Positions 32,145 to 43,193 of a stretch of DNA of 64,000 nucleotides are shown here, in pieces. The notes beneath the pieces were generated by a model. That model made no database searches and was not told the origin of the DNA. It saw only the letters and a program-made list of their open reading frames with translations. The position numbers and the translations under genes were made by a program. The stretch's first letter is position 1, and each line of letters starts with the position of its first letter. This DNA comes from Actinomycetota bacterium. Lineage in GTDB: Bacteria; Actinomycetota; Actinomycetes; Nanopelagicales; Nanopelagicaceae. The stretch spans positions 27,445 to 91,444 of the forward strand of contig VGAG01000001.1 of assembly GCA_016870835.1 (NCBI GenBank), given 5' to 3'.

Positions 32145-33331
32145 TGAAACTTAGGTAGGTTTGCCAGGTAAGAATCAATATTCCGCTTGGTCTCACCAAG
32201 ACTATCTCCGCCGAATTTCTCCATTATTGCCTCAGCTAAAACCAGAGCCACCATTGCTTCGGCAACAATCCCTGCGGCAGGAACCGCACAGACATCCGAG
32301 CGCTGGTTTATCGCCTTTGCTGCTTCACCGGTACTGACATCAATTGTGTCTAAAGCGCGCGGAACAGTTGAGATTGGCTTCATGGCTGCACGAACTCTTA
32401 ATACCTCCCCGGTGCTCATGCCTCCTTCGGTTCCACCCGCGCGATGCGTCCTCCGAGAAATTTTTCCAGATGAATCGCGCCCTATCTCATCATGGGCGAT
32501 AGATCCGCGCCGTGCGGCAGTGAGAAAACCATCTCCAAGTTCTACGCCTTTAATCGCTTGAATACCCATAAGCGCTCCAGCTAACCGAGAATCAAGGCGA
32601 CGATCCCAATGAATATGTGAACCGAGCCCCGGCATAACACCATGTGCTACTACTTCAACCACTCCACCTAAAGTGTCACCATCTCTATGGGCTGCTTCAA
32701 TCTCCGCCACCATTTTTGAAGCGCTATCACGATTAAAGCAACGAACGGGATCCTCATCAATAAGAGAAACGTCCGCCGGCGAAGGTATTTGAGAATCCTC
32801 CGGAACAGCAACTGTTCCAATTCGGACTACATGGCTAAGAACCTCAATACCAGCAACTTGCTGTAAGAAGGCTCGCGCTATCGAACCGAGGGCGACACGC
32901 ATCGCAGTTTCGCGCGCCGAAGCCCTCTCTAAAATGGGTCGCGCATCGTCGAAATCATATTTCTGCATACCAACAAGATCTGCATGGCCAGGACGAGGCC
33001 TCGTGAGCGGCGCATTTCTAGCAAGCTCGGCAAGTTCACTCTCAGGAACCGGGTCGGCCGACATCACTTTCTCCCATTTTGGCCATTCACTATTTGCAAC
33101 CTCAAGTGCGATTGGGCCGCCTTGAGTTATCCCATGTCTTACTCCGCCAAGAATCCTTAGTTCATCGGCTTCAAATTTCTGCCGCGCACCTCTTCCAAAG
33201 CCAAGACGTCGTCTGGCTAAATCTCCTTGGATCTCTTTAGAAGTAATCTGGATATGCGCAGGTAATCCTTCGATTATCCCCACAAGACTTGGGCCGTGAG
33301 ATTCCCCTGCAGTTAACCAACGCACACCCAA
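32141..33331 (-). CDS. aroC: Chorismate synthase
   Basis: [42 protein letters not shown]. Confidence 0.97.
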   Translation of the reverse strand: MGVRWLTAGESHGPSLVGIIEGLPAHIQITSKEIQGDLARRRLGFGRGARQKFEADELRILGGVRHGITQGGPIALEVANSEWPKWEKVMSADPVPESELAELARNAPLTRPRPGHADLVGMQKYDFDDARPILERASARETAMRVALGSIARAFLQQVAGIEVLSHVVRIGTVAVPEDSQIPSPADVSLIDEDPVRCFNRDSASKMVAEIEAAHRDGDTLGGVVEVVAHGVMPGLGSHIHWDRRLDSRLAGALMGIQAIKGVELGDGFLTAARRGSIAHDEIGRDSSGKISRRTHRAGGTEGGMSTGEVLRVRAAMKPISTVPRALDTIDVSTGEAAKAINQRSDVCAVPAAGIVAEAMVALVLAEAIMEKFGGDSLGETKRNIDSYLANLPKFQ

Positions 33332-33348
33332 TTATCGCAGTAACTGCT

Positions 33349-33717
33349 CTATAGATGCGGGAGAAATAGCGCTGAAAGGGTAAAAAAGGGCGCAAATGGC
33401 AGATTGATATTCATTTTACGTTTATAAAGAAGAAAGATTCCAGCAAGAAACCACGCAAACCCATGTATCAAAAGTGGGTTGGCAACGTCGGTGAGAATTG
33501 CAGCGACTGGAGCAAGACGAACATCGCCATACCCGATTCTGCCTCCAAAGATGCGAGAGAAAATGCAATAAATGAAGAAGAGTCCGTAAGCCCAGAGAAC
33601 CTTCTTTAACTCCATCGATAACGGAATCAACGCGAGTATTAGAAAATTAAGACGCTTAGGAATGATTCGGTATCGAATATCCGTAGCTGTAACGAGTAGC
33701 AAAATCAGATAGAGCAT
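33349..33717 (-). CDS. Minimal prepilin peptidase (A24 family)
   Basis: TDIRYRIIPKRLN and GGRIGYGDVRLAP, both catalytic Asp motifs, plus TM helices. Confidence 0.85.
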   Translation of the reverse strand: MLYLILLLVTATDIRYRIIPKRLNFLILALIPLSMELKKVLWAYGLFFIYCIFSRIFGGRIGYGDVRLAPVAAILTDVANPLLIHGFAWFLAGIFLLYKRKMNINLPFAPFFTLSALFLPHL

Positions 33718-33723
33718 CCGTTG

Positions 33724-33729
33724 AGTCTA
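33724..33729 (-). promoter_or_regulatory. -10 element of the prepilin peptidase gene (leaderless)
   Basis: TAGACT + caacgg + ATG. Confidence 0.65.
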
Positions 33730-33774
33730 GGTTGAACGACGACTCTCAAAGATTGGTTGTGGAAATCCAACTGC

Positions 33775-34545
33775 TCAAATCAGGGCGCGGAGCTCCTTGA
33801 AATAGCGAGGCCTATCAATGGTGCGCCCAGAAAAAAGTTCAATCTGAGAAAGGGCTTGTGCGACCAAGAGATCTTTACCGGTGAATAGAACGCGCTCTTT
33901 GGAAGTCGCCATAAGCGGAGTAGGCCACGGATGATAGAGCGAATCCATTACTTTGCCGCGCGGATTACTTCTTAGTTCCGGCTGTTCAAACGCAGCGATG
34001 GGAAGAGTATTCACGAGCAACGATGCTTCAAAGGCTTTACTAACATCCTGCCAATCCATTATCTCCACCGCCGCACTTATTTGCCTTAAAGATTCATCTC
34101 TCTTGGAATCTCGCCGAAATACTTTCGCGGATTTACCTAGGGAAGCGAGCGCGCTCAAAGCTGCTTTTGCAGTACCTCCAGCTCCAAGAATTGCGATCTC
34201 GTTCAATTCCATCTGCGCGAAGAGATATGAGAATCCAGCAACATCCGTGTTGTATCCAATCCATCCTTTTTCATTCGAAACCAGAGTATTAATCGCACCG
34301 ATACTTCGCGCAACTTCCTCGACCTCTTGGCAAACCGAGAGCGCAATCTCTTTCAAAGGCATAGTCAATGAAAAACCTCGCCACTTGCTCGGAGAATGCG
34401 CCTCCATGAAATCAAGAAAAATAGATTCTGATACCTCGTGAGATCCATATTCAGCCTGTAATCCCAAGGCTTGATAAGCAGCTCCGTGAATTTTAGGTGA
34501 GAGGCTATGAGAAATGGGCGAGCCAAGGACCGCTAACTTCATCAT
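33775..34545 (-). CDS. aroE: Shikimate dehydrogenase
   Basis: AVLGSPISHSLSPKIHGAAYQALGL, GFSLTMPLKE, GYNTDVAGF, LGAGGTAKAAL. Confidence 0.95.
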   Translation of the reverse strand: MMKLAVLGSPISHSLSPKIHGAAYQALGLQAEYGSHEVSESIFLDFMEAHSPSKWRGFSLTMPLKEIALSVCQEVEEVARSIGAINTLVSNEKGWIGYNTDVAGFSYLFAQMELNEIAILGAGGTAKAALSALASLGKSAKVFRRDSKRDESLRQISAAVEIMDWQDVSKAFEASLLVNTLPIAAFEQPELRSNPRGKVMDSLYHPWPTPLMATSKERVLFTGKDLLVAQALSQIELFSGRTIDRPRYFKELRALI

Positions 34546-35570
34546 TATTCGAATTTACCAGCCTGGTAATTGCGCTTGTACTCCGCTTTAAACCGAAGAA
34601 ATTCATCATAGGAGGCGGTGAATTTGGTCTCTCCCGGCAGAACCGTTACAAAGTAGAGCCACTTACCTTCAGCCGGATTTAGCGCAGCTTCTATGGCCTT
34701 AATCGTTGGACTTCCAATCGGGGTTGGCGGTAATCCTTGATACATGTAGGTGTTGTATCGGTTATTGATCTTGGCGTCTTTGAGAGATAGTGCAATCTCA
34801 CCTCGTGAATCCAAAATGTAATGAACTGAAGAATCAAATTGCAGTTTCATCCCAACTTCTAACCGGTTATATATAACGCGAGAAACCTTGTCGAAAACAT
34901 CTGGCGTTCCCTCTCCTTCAATCAAAGAGGCAATCGTTAGGAGTTGGTATGGGGTGAAATCAAGGTAACTCCAATTCACCCTCTTAGTGGTGAAATCAAA
35001 TTTCGACAACATCACTTCAATCGCATCACTTGCATCCGTCTCGTTTGGAAAAGAATAGAACGCCGGATAGAGAAATCCTTCGAGCGATTTGGTTTTGAAG
35101 GCGGATGGAGGTCTTACCTCTTTGAAAGCCGCAGAGACTGCTCCTTTTCCAAACCCTGCCTTAATTAGAGCTCTTGATATCTCCTTAATACGCGCCCCGT
35201 CGCGAACTCTTACTAAATTCACAATCCGATCAGCATCAAGAAGTTGCCGAACTGCCTCTCTGGCAGGTATCTGTGTCTCTAAACGATGCTCACCGGGAGC
35301 GATGCGTTCACTCTTTGGCTCTGCTACTGCAGCCCTAAAGTAAGCCAGCGATGATTTAACAACATCTTTAGATTCGAGCAAGGTACCAATTTCAGATCCA
35401 CTCATTCCCGCTTCGATATGAACAACTACTTCCTCTCCTCTCGTACTACCGTCATAATCAGGGGCTTTGGCTGGTCCTGGGGCGATGGCGCGGATAAAGA
35501 AGGTGAAGGCAAGAACGAATATTCCGGCAAGAAGAAGATTGCGAATCGCCGGTCTTTCAATGCTAGTCAT
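34545..35570 (-). CDS. mltG: Endolytic transglycosylase MltG
   Basis: ASLIEGEG, SRVIYNRLEVGMKLQFDSSVHYIL, NTYMYQGLPPTPIGSPTIKAIEAAL; ATG 35570 overlaps the ruvX stop. Confidence 0.95.
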   Translation of the reverse strand: MTSIERPAIRNLLLAGIFVLAFTFFIRAIAPGPAKAPDYDGSTRGEEVVVHIEAGMSGSEIGTLLESKDVVKSSLAYFRAAVAEPKSERIAPGEHRLETQIPAREAVRQLLDADRIVNLVRVRDGARIKEISRALIKAGFGKGAVSAAFKEVRPPSAFKTKSLEGFLYPAFYSFPNETDASDAIEVMLSKFDFTTKRVNWSYLDFTPYQLLTIASLIEGEGTPDVFDKVSRVIYNRLEVGMKLQFDSSVHYILDSRGEIALSLKDAKINNRYNTYMYQGLPPTPIGSPTIKAIEAALNPAEGKWLYFVTVLPGETKFTASYDEFLRFKAEYKRNYQAGKFE

Positions 35571-35997
35571 TAACAAGCTCCCCAAAGCGATTACCAGAAC
35601 TCTTCTCGCCCGCAAGAGCTAACTCAAGAATCATGGTTGCGGCAACTGCATCAATCCCAAATCGATCCACAAGTTCCTTTGCTGCACCAGCGCTTTTCGT
35701 CGAAAGTCGTTCATCGATAAGATGAACAGGAGCAATGCGCAATTGCGCCAATTTGCTGGCAAATTCTCTAGTTAATTGCGCAGAAACACCCTCTTGTCCC
35801 GAAAGGTGCGCAGGCAGACCGATATAGATAGTGAGAATGGCTTGCTCATCCGAAAGTTCTTTGATTCTCTCCATAATCTTCTCTGTTGCTACGGTTTCCA
35901 GCGGAGAAGGCAATAATCCAAGGGCATCACTAGAAGCAATCCCACAACGTACTTGACCGAAATCAATCGCTACCCGGCGACCATTCGGCAATGACAT
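35563..35997 (-). CDS. ruvX: Holliday junction resolvase-like protein RuvX/YqgF
   Basis: AIDFGQVRCGIASSDALGLLPSPL, IYIGLPAHLSG, HLIDERLSTKSA. Confidence 0.94.
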   Translation of the reverse strand: MSLPNGRRVAIDFGQVRCGIASSDALGLLPSPLETVATEKIMERIKELSDEQAILTIYIGLPAHLSGQEGVSAQLTREFASKLAQLRIAPVHLIDERLSTKSAGAAKELVDRFGIDAVAATMILELALAGEKSSGNRFGELVND

Positions 35998-38672
35998 TAG
36001 AGCTTGCCCAGGCTCTCTTTTATTGCAAAGATCGCCTCGCCCACCTTCGCGACTTCGATCCCTCCGCCTTGAGCAAAATCATCTTTTCCTCCACCGCCCC
36101 CGCCAAGTAATTGCGAAGCAAGTTTTGCGATCACACCGGCTTTGGCACCAAACTTGCGCGCCCCTTCATCGACAGCGCTGACAAGTTGAACCCTTCCATC
36201 TAATTCCGAAGAGAAGACAACTACGCTATTTGCGTTCCTAGCCTTTGCGTCAAGTGCTAGAACTCTTAGTTCATCGGCTGACAACTCTTCTTTGAAATGA
36301 TGCGCAAGAAATGTAAGAGTTCCGATCTTCTCCACTTTCTTAAGAACTTCAGCTAGCTGGCCTTGGACTGAGGCTAACTTTGTTGCTCGAAAATCCTTCT
36401 CCATCTCTTTCATCTTCGCAAGGAGCTTGGAGATACGCTCGGGAAGTTCCTCCACCCTAGATCCCTTGATCAACTCCGTTAACGAATTCAAAATCACATG
36501 CTCTCGAGCTAGGAATGAGAATGCATCTACTCCAACAAGGGCTTCGACTCGTCTAACGCCAGCGCCAATTGAAGATTCGGAGAGAAGTTTGATTACTCCT
36601 AGTTGCCCCGATCTAGAAACATGCGTACCTCCGCAAAGTTCTTTAGCCCACTCACCCACACTTACAACTCTCACTCGCTCGCCGTACTTCTCACCAAAGA
36701 GCGCCATCGCACCAATTGCCTTTGCATCAGCAATGGACATCTCAGCTGCGCTAACTTCCAAGTCTTGTGCGAGTAGTACATTCACTCTCATCTCTACCTC
36801 ATCTAAAACTGACGTAGGGACTGCGCCCGCCGATGGAAAATCAAACCGAAATCGTCCCGGAGCGTTCTCTGAACCTGCTTGAGTGGCGGTTTCACCCAAG
36901 ATTTCACGGAACGCCTTATGCACCATATGAGTTGCGGTATGGGCGCGCGATATTCCAACTCTTCGTTCATGATCGATCTCCGCTAACGCACTTGCGCCAT
37001 GAGTAATCTCGCCATCACGAACTCTTCCTCTATGTACAAATAACCCAGGAATTGGCGATTGAACATCATCAATCTCGATGACTGCGCCATCACCAGTTGT
37101 GATCAGTCCACCATCAGCAAGTTGACCGCCGCCCTCTGCGTAAAACGGAGTCCGATCTAAAATTATTTCAACTTCATTTCCCACGCTTGCAGATTTCTCA
37201 CTCTTACCTGCGACTAATACGCCAACAACTTTCGCTTCGGCAGAGAAATTTTCATAGCCGACGAACTCAAGTCGCTTAGCAGCATCTGCAATCTTGCGAT
37301 ATTCACTTAGATCGGTGTGGCTAGTTTTCTTAGCCTTGGCATCTGCCTTTGCGCGCTCTCGCTGTTCTTTCATCAAGCGCTTAAAACCGTCGCCGTCGAT
37401 ACTCAAACCGTGCTCGGAGGCCATCTCGAGAGTTAAGTCATATGGAAAGCCATAAGTATCGTGCAGTTTGAAGACATCCTCACCAGAGATAACTTTCCCT
37501 CCGCTGCTTGCGACGCTATTTCTAGCTTGATCAAATATAAGCGTTCCGCTCTTTAAAGTGGCTAGGAAAGCCTCTTCTTCAGCAACTGCAATCTTTGAGA
37601 TTCGCTCTTGATCGCTAACCAACTCTGGATACTGCGGACCCATTGCTTCAATAGAGGCGGTAATTAAATCCTTGGTATTTCGATCTTCAGCGCCCAATAA
37701 CCTCATATTTCTAATAGTTCTACGCATCATTCGCCGGAGAACATAACCACGACCTTCATTTCCCGGAATTACTCCATCACCGATAAGCATCGTCGCCGTT
37801 CGAGCATGGTCGGCGACAACTCGCAGCGCAACATCATCTTTCTCCCCCGCCCCATATTTAACGCCAGAAATCTCACTTACTTTCTTGAGGATATGAGCGG
37901 TTGTATCAATCTCATAGATATTTTCAACGCCCTGAAGTAAAGCAGCGGTGCGTTCAAGTCCTAGCCCAGTGTCAATGTTTTTTGCTGGAAGCTCGCCAAG
38001 AATTGGATAGCCCGCTTTACCGGCACCTTCACCTCTTACGTTCTGCATAAAAACGAGATTCCATATTTCGAGGTAACGATCTTCATCGGCGATCGGACCG
38101 CCCTCTTTCCCGTATTTCGCTCCGCGGTCAAAATAGATTTCCGAACATGGCCCACATGGGCCGGGTACTCCCATCGACCAGAAATTATCAGCCATTCCGC
38201 GCCGTTGAATCTTTTCTTTCGGAACTCCGATCTTTTTATGCCAAATATCCGCTGCTTCATCATCATCTAGATACACGGTCACCCAGAGTTTTGACTCTTC
38301 GAAACCGTAACCGCCTTCGGATTGCGGTTTTGTTAGAAGCTCCCAAGCAAGTTCGATTGCTCCTTCTTTAAAGTAATCGCCAAATGAGAAGTTTCCGCAC
38401 ATCTGAAAGAAAGAGGCATGGCGAGTGGTCTTACCAACCTCATCGATATCCAAGGTACGCACGCATTTTTGCACCGAGGTAGCTCGTCTATAAGGCGCCG
38501 CCATCTCACCGAGAAAATACGGCTTGAATGGAACCATTCCTGCATTCACCAAGAGCAGATTCGGATCGTTCAAAATTAAAGAGGCCGATGGAACGACCGA
38601 GTGGGTTAACTTAAGCGAGTTTCCATTCTCAAAGAACTTAAGCCAGCGATTTCTGATCTCTTCAGATTTCAC
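35997..38672 (-). CDS. alaS: Alanyl-tRNA synthetase
   Basis: [61 protein letters not shown]. Confidence 0.98.
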   Translation of the reverse strand: MKSEEIRNRWLKFFENGNSLKLTHSVVPSASLILNDPNLLLVNAGMVPFKPYFLGEMAAPYRRATSVQKCVRTLDIDEVGKTTRHASFFQMCGNFSFGDYFKEGAIELAWELLTKPQSEGGYGFEESKLWVTVYLDDDEAADIWHKKIGVPKEKIQRRGMADNFWSMGVPGPCGPCSEIYFDRGAKYGKEGGPIADEDRYLEIWNLVFMQNVRGEGAGKAGYPILGELPAKNIDTGLGLERTAALLQGVENIYEIDTTAHILKKVSEISGVKYGAGEKDDVALRVVADHARTATMLIGDGVIPGNEGRGYVLRRMMRRTIRNMRLLGAEDRNTKDLITASIEAMGPQYPELVSDQERISKIAVAEEEAFLATLKSGTLIFDQARNSVASSGGKVISGEDVFKLHDTYGFPYDLTLEMASEHGLSIDGDGFKRLMKEQRERAKADAKAKKTSHTDLSEYRKIADAAKRLEFVGYENFSAEAKVVGVLVAGKSEKSASVGNEVEIILDRTPFYAEGGGQLADGGLITTGDGAVIEIDDVQSPIPGLFVHRGRVRDGEITHGASALAEIDHERRVGISRAHTATHMVHKAFREILGETATQAGSENAPGRFRFDFPSAGAVPTSVLDEVEMRVNVLLAQDLEVSAAEMSIADAKAIGAMALFGEKYGERVRVVSVGEWAKELCGGTHVSRSGQLGVIKLLSESSIGAGVRRVEALVGVDAFSFLAREHVILNSLTELIKGSRVEELPERISKLLAKMKEMEKDFRATKLASVQGQLAEVLKKVEKIGTLTFLAHHFKEELSADELRVLALDAKARNANSVVVFSSELDGRVQLVSAVDEGARKFGAKAGVIAKLASQLLGGGGGGKDDFAQGGGIEVAKVGEAIFAIKESLGKL

Positions 38673-38678
38673 GATCGA

Positions 38679-39089
38679 CTAGAACTCCTCGTCGTCGTCA
38701 AAAGGCTCTCTAGCCGCTCTCTTTCCTGAACTTTTTGTCTTCTTCCGCTTTCCTTTTTTTCGCAATTGTGCAGCAGTAAGTACAGCTCCTGCCGCCTTCA
38801 TGGCAACCTGATTCTTATCCAGGAAGGTTGTTGTAGATTCGGCGATTTTCGTACTCACATCATCGATTGTTTTGGTCACTCTATTAATCGTCTCAAGGGG
38901 CCCATTCACCAACTCAACGGTTGTAGTTACCTCATTAATTAAAGGAGTCGTCTCTTCGGTAAAACTTCTGACAGCCGTTCCCACTTCATCAATCGCCCGA
39001 CCTAGGCGAATAACTGCGTAAGCCAGTGAGATTGCAAATATTAGTAAAGCTGAGGCAGCAATAATTGCTGCTATTCCACCAGCGCTCAT
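38679..39089 (-). CDS. DUF948 domain-containing protein
   Basis: N-terminal TM followed by AVIRLGRAIDEVGTAVRSFTEETTPLINEVTTTVELVNGPL; start adjusted using TAATGT + 6 nt + ATG. Confidence 0.85.
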   Translation of the reverse strand: MSAGGIAAIIAASALLIFAISLAYAVIRLGRAIDEVGTAVRSFTEETTPLINEVTTTVELVNGPLETINRVTKTIDDVSTKIAESTTTFLDKNQVAMKAAGAVLTAAQLRKKGKRKKTKSSGKRAAREPFDDDEEF

Positions 39090-39095
39090 GAGCAA

Positions 39096-39101
39096 ACATT
39101 A
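39096..39101 (-). promoter_or_regulatory. -10 element of the DUF948 gene (leaderless)
   Basis: TAATGT + ttgctc + ATG. Confidence 0.6.
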
Positions 39102-39111
39102 TCCAAAGCCA

Positions 39112-41397
39112 TTAGATAAGTACCGGCAAGGGAAGGTCAGGTTTGCGGTGCTCCCTATGCGCTTGCAGCGCGGATAGGTGATAAGCCTCTATTGCTGCGA
39201 TGTTTTCGGGATTTTCATATTTCGCGCCATCGACAACATCGCCCTTGCGCCCTTCAATAACAGCATGGACATCATTTCCCGAGAGAGTCTTATTCGCCTC
39301 AAGGGCATGTGCAACCGCTAAAACCTCGCGCCGATTTTCTCGTAACAAACTTTCAGACTTTTCGAGCAAAGTTGCCAAGTTATCTTCGATTCGATCAGCA
39401 AGGGCACGACGCATCTCGGCCTTTGAATCATTTGGTTTTGCTCCGCCTGGGGCGCCCAGCTCCATCCTGCGACTGGATGCATATGAGGAAACGGTGGAAC
39501 CCATTCCCCAATACCCTTCCATTAAGCCGGCAATCGAAGTCGCGGATTCCAAATCCCCAGATACGCCTGAAGAGTTGTCACCGTCAAAAAACATTCGCTC
39601 GCCTGATAGTGATGCAAGAGCAACGAGAATGTCTGATTGATACTCGCTCTTCCAATGAGTGAATTGATCATCTGGTGGAATCGAGGCGACCATGCCTAAA
39701 TATTCCGCTCCCTTTTCTATTGTCGCGATGTCAATCTCCATATGTTTGCGAACGCGGTAGGCCATCACGGCATGACATGCCTCGTGAATTGCGGTTGCGT
39801 GTCGCTCCCGTTCGATGTATTCGACATCTTCTGATGGACCAAGTTGCTTCAATTGTTTGGCTTTTAGGATATCGCTCCACGTTACGGTTGTGCGCTCGTT
39901 TCTGATCGCCATAATCAAAGATTCGTTGACAAGATCTTTAATCGTCGCGCCAGTTGCGTAGGGCGTAATAATCGCTAACTTCTCGATCTCTTCCTTGCTT
40001 AGTGAATGAGAGATTTTCTCAAAGTAACCTTCATAAGTTCTAATACGACCAGCTTTGCTTGGATAGCCAACTCGATACATACGATCAATACGACCGGGAC
40101 GCAATAACGCTTCATCTAAGGACTCCGGCATATTTGTGGCCATAACAACCAAAATTCGATATTTCGGTGGATTTTTAGGTCTCATGCCAAGAGTTCGGCG
40201 AACAATTCGATTAAAGAATCCTCTTGGTTTCTTTAACCCCGATAACTCAGTGAGTAAGGCTTGCAGGGTTCCCATTCCTCCCCCGCCGCCACCTCCTGCG
40301 CCCATCATGAAGCGATTAATTAGCGTTGGCTTTTCGGCCTCAACACTCCTTCTAGAAAGTTGACGGGTAGCAATAAGGGATTGACTAAATGATGATAGAT
40401 ACGTAGCCCCATGGCATTCATTCTTCTTATCAAATCCATTTGCGTAAGATCCTGGCGGACGATTGGTCATAATGCCACGATTTCCAAGTGCATCTGCCTC
40501 ATCAAAGAAGACGACAACTCCGCCGTAGCGAAGTGCGAGCTTACGAAGTTTTCGAAATAGGCCTTTTACTTTGAGGATTCCAATTCCAAAGAACATATTG
40601 TTAAATGCGCCTGGATCCACGAAGACGAAAGGTTTACCGGTCTCACCGGCCATTGATTCGGCCATAAGAGTCTTGCCGGTACCTGGTGGCCCCCAAAGCA
40701 GAATCCCTCCTGGGACATATCCACCGAGTTTTTCAATACTCTCTGGGTTTTCAAGGAAAACCAAATTTTCGCGGATACGAGCAAGAACATGATCCTGTCC
40801 CCAGACATCGGAGAACCTGGTCTTAATGTCATCGGGAAAATATGTATCTATTCCACCGCGGCTTAAGAACCAGAAAAGCGCTACAAACTGAATAAGTATG
40901 AAAACAACGGCAAAACTTAATTGGGCAAGGACTGGAAGTGCGCTCCATAGCGCTTTCGGAGCAAAGAAGAGTGCGCGTACTGGGGTCTCTTTATATATAG
41001 CTCCAAGAACAATGGAGAGGAGAACAATAAAAACTAACCATTTAATTACTCGAGATAAGCGAAAACGAGTCCAATCAGAGAGCCGGTGAAGTTGACGATC
41101 AACAAATCCAAAGTAACTCTGCCAAAATCCGTGATACGGAGCTGCTAGCTCTGCGATTAGAAAATGAGCCTGTCGAATGAACTCAATAGCAAAAAGCGGG
41201 AAGATCCACCATCTCCGGTATGCGCTCTGCTCTAAAGCGGTGGTGAAGCCAAGTCCCTCTTCTCCTGCCATATCGGCCCAGACCAGGACCAAGAAGGTGA
41301 TACTGAAAAACAATAGAAATTTGATTCGGTCGTAGAAAGATAAATGGATTCGAACTTTGCGATCAGAATCCTTCGGCCGAGTCGAGGAGATAGCCAT
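39112..41397 (-). CDS. Divergent FtsH-like AAA+ ATPase/M41-type zinc metalloprotease
   Basis: Several N-terminal TMs; GPPGTGKTLMAESMAGETGKPF, VVFFDEADALGNRG, LLRPGRIDRMYRVGYP, HEACHAV zinc motif, SGVSGDLESATSIA. Confidence 0.88.
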   Translation of the reverse strand: MAISSTRPKDSDRKVRIHLSFYDRIKFLLFFSITFLVLVWADMAGEEGLGFTTALEQSAYRRWWIFPLFAIEFIRQAHFLIAELAAPYHGFWQSYFGFVDRQLHRLSDWTRFRLSRVIKWLVFIVLLSIVLGAIYKETPVRALFFAPKALWSALPVLAQLSFAVVFILIQFVALFWFLSRGGIDTYFPDDIKTRFSDVWGQDHVLARIRENLVFLENPESIEKLGGYVPGGILLWGPPGTGKTLMAESMAGETGKPFVFVDPGAFNNMFFGIGILKVKGLFRKLRKLALRYGGVVVFFDEADALGNRGIMTNRPPGSYANGFDKKNECHGATYLSSFSQSLIATRQLSRRSVEAEKPTLINRFMMGAGGGGGGGMGTLQALLTELSGLKKPRGFFNRIVRRTLGMRPKNPPKYRILVVMATNMPESLDEALLRPGRIDRMYRVGYPSKAGRIRTYEGYFEKISHSLSKEEIEKLAIITPYATGATIKDLVNESLIMAIRNERTTVTWSDILKAKQLKQLGPSEDVEYIERERHATAIHEACHAVMAYRVRKHMEIDIATIEKGAEYLGMVASIPPDDQFTHWKSEYQSDILVALASLSGERMFFDGDNSSGVSGDLESATSIAGLMEGYWGMGSTVSSYASSRRMELGAPGGAKPNDSKAEMRRALADRIEDNLATLLEKSESLLRENRREVLAVAHALEANKTLSGNDVHAVIEGRKGDVVDGAKYENPENIAAIEAYHLSALQAHREHRKPDLPLPVLI

Positions 41398-41409
41398 TTT
41401 TCTTCCCCT

Positions 41410-43170
41410 CTACTTCTTCTCTGAACCTGATGGCTCTTCAGGAATGAAATCTACACCACTTTCTTTTCTTTGCGCTGGCGTAATTGGAGTCGGCGCTCCA
41501 GTAAGCGGATCGCCACCGCTTGCAGTCTTTGGAAAAGCTATGACCTCGCGGATTGATTCAGCGCCTGCGAGTAACGCGCAGAGCCGATCAAGACCAAATG
41601 CAATTCCGCCATGAGGAGGTGGTCCGTAATTAAAGGCTTCTAACAAGAATCCGAATTTGCTCTGTGCTTCTTCATCAGAGAGTCCTATTACCTTAAAGAC
41701 TTCTCGTTGAATCTCGCGGCGATGGATACGGATTGAGCCACCAGCGATTTCATTTCCATTTAGAACCAGGTCATAGGCATATGCCAAGGCGCTAGCTGGA
41801 TCATTTGCAAAACTCTTTTCAAACTCTGGCTTAGGACCAGTGAATGGATGATGCACAGCAGTCCAACCACCTTCATCGGTCTGCTCAAACATCGGAGCGT
41901 CAACTACCCAGAGAAATTCCCAACGCGATTTATCAATTAGATTACAGCGCTCTCCAATCTCCAGACGGACTGCGCCAAGTAGCGCCAATGAAGAACTTCG
42001 CTCTCCGGCTGCAAAGAAAATAGCATCGCCATTCTTTGCGCCAACAGCCGAAGCGATACCCGCGCTCTCTTTCTCAGAGAGATTTTTTGCAACAGGTCCA
42101 CTTAATGTTCCGTCGTCTCCGACCAAGATGTAAGCAAGGCCCTTTGCGCCACGTGCTTTTGCCCAATCTTGCCAAGCATCGAGCTCGCGTCTAGGTGAGT
42201 TTGCTCCACTAGGCATAACTACTGCCCCAACAAATGGTGCTTGGAAGACCCGAAATGAAGTCTCCTTAAAGAATTCAGTTACATCGCGGAGTTCATTAGC
42301 AAAGCGCATATCTGGTTTATCGGATCCAAAGCGACGCATCGCCTCGTGGTAGGTCATGCGAGCAAGTGGAGTGCGAATCTCATAACCAATCGCTTCTTTG
42401 AAAACCTTGCCAATAATCTCCTCTGCAACCTTTATTACATCTTCTTGATCCACAAAGGACATCTCGATATCTAATTGTGTAAATTCTGGTTGACGGTCGG
42501 CGCGGAAATCCTCATCCCTAAAGCAGCGCGCGATCTGGTAGTAGCGCTCCATTCCGGCAACCATTAATAGCTGCTTAAAGAGTTGCGGCGATTGTGGCAG
42601 CGCGTACCAAGAACCCGGTTGTAGCCGCACTGGGACAAGAAAATCTCGAGCCCCTTCAGGGGTGGAGCGAGTTAGGTAAGGGGTTTCGATCTCTAGAAAA
42701 TCTAAACTACTCATTGCGCCACGAATAACGCTCGTAACTTTGGAGCGGAGCCTGAGCGCTTTCGATTGCTCCTCACGTCTTAAATCCAGATAGCGATACT
42801 TAAGTCGCACTTCCTCGCCAACATTAACTTTCTCTCCTGAATCAACCGGGAAAGGAAGAGCGGCGGCCTCACTTAAGACTTGGAGCTCATCGCAAACAAT
42901 CTCAATCTCCCCCGTTGGAATATTGGGGTTCTCATTTCCTGCGGGACGTTTTGAGACCTTACCGATAGCAAAAACACACCATTCAGCACGGAGAGAACTG
43001 GCGACCTTCTCATCCGATATGACAACTTGCACGTTGCCGGAAGAATCGCGCAAATCAATAAATGCAACGCCGCCATGATCGCGTCGCCGCGCCACCCAAC
43101 CAGCTAGCTTTACGGTGGTTCCGATATCAGAAGCGCGTAGAGCTCCCGCAAAATGGGAACGAAGCATCAA
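41410..43170 (-). CDS. aspS: Aspartyl-tRNA synthetase
   Basis: [57 protein letters not shown]. Confidence 0.98.
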   Translation of the reverse strand: MMLRSHFAGALRASDIGTTVKLAGWVARRRDHGGVAFIDLRDSSGNVQVVISDEKVASSLRAEWCVFAIGKVSKRPAGNENPNIPTGEIEIVCDELQVLSEAAALPFPVDSGEKVNVGEEVRLKYRYLDLRREEQSKALRLRSKVTSVIRGAMSSLDFLEIETPYLTRSTPEGARDFLVPVRLQPGSWYALPQSPQLFKQLLMVAGMERYYQIARCFRDEDFRADRQPEFTQLDIEMSFVDQEDVIKVAEEIIGKVFKEAIGYEIRTPLARMTYHEAMRRFGSDKPDMRFANELRDVTEFFKETSFRVFQAPFVGAVVMPSGANSPRRELDAWQDWAKARGAKGLAYILVGDDGTLSGPVAKNLSEKESAGIASAVGAKNGDAIFFAAGERSSSLALLGAVRLEIGERCNLIDKSRWEFLWVVDAPMFEQTDEGGWTAVHHPFTGPKPEFEKSFANDPASALAYAYDLVLNGNEIAGGSIRIHRREIQREVFKVIGLSDEEAQSKFGFLLEAFNYGPPPHGGIAFGLDRLCALLAGAESIREVIAFPKTASGGDPLTGAPTPITPAQRKESGVDFIPEEPSGSEKK

Positions 43171-43193
43171 ACACCCCTTACCGGTTTAGGCTC

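Noticed and set aside
36427-36882. 151-aa plus-strand ORF
   Set aside because: Shadow frame of alaS, Ser/Thr-biased.
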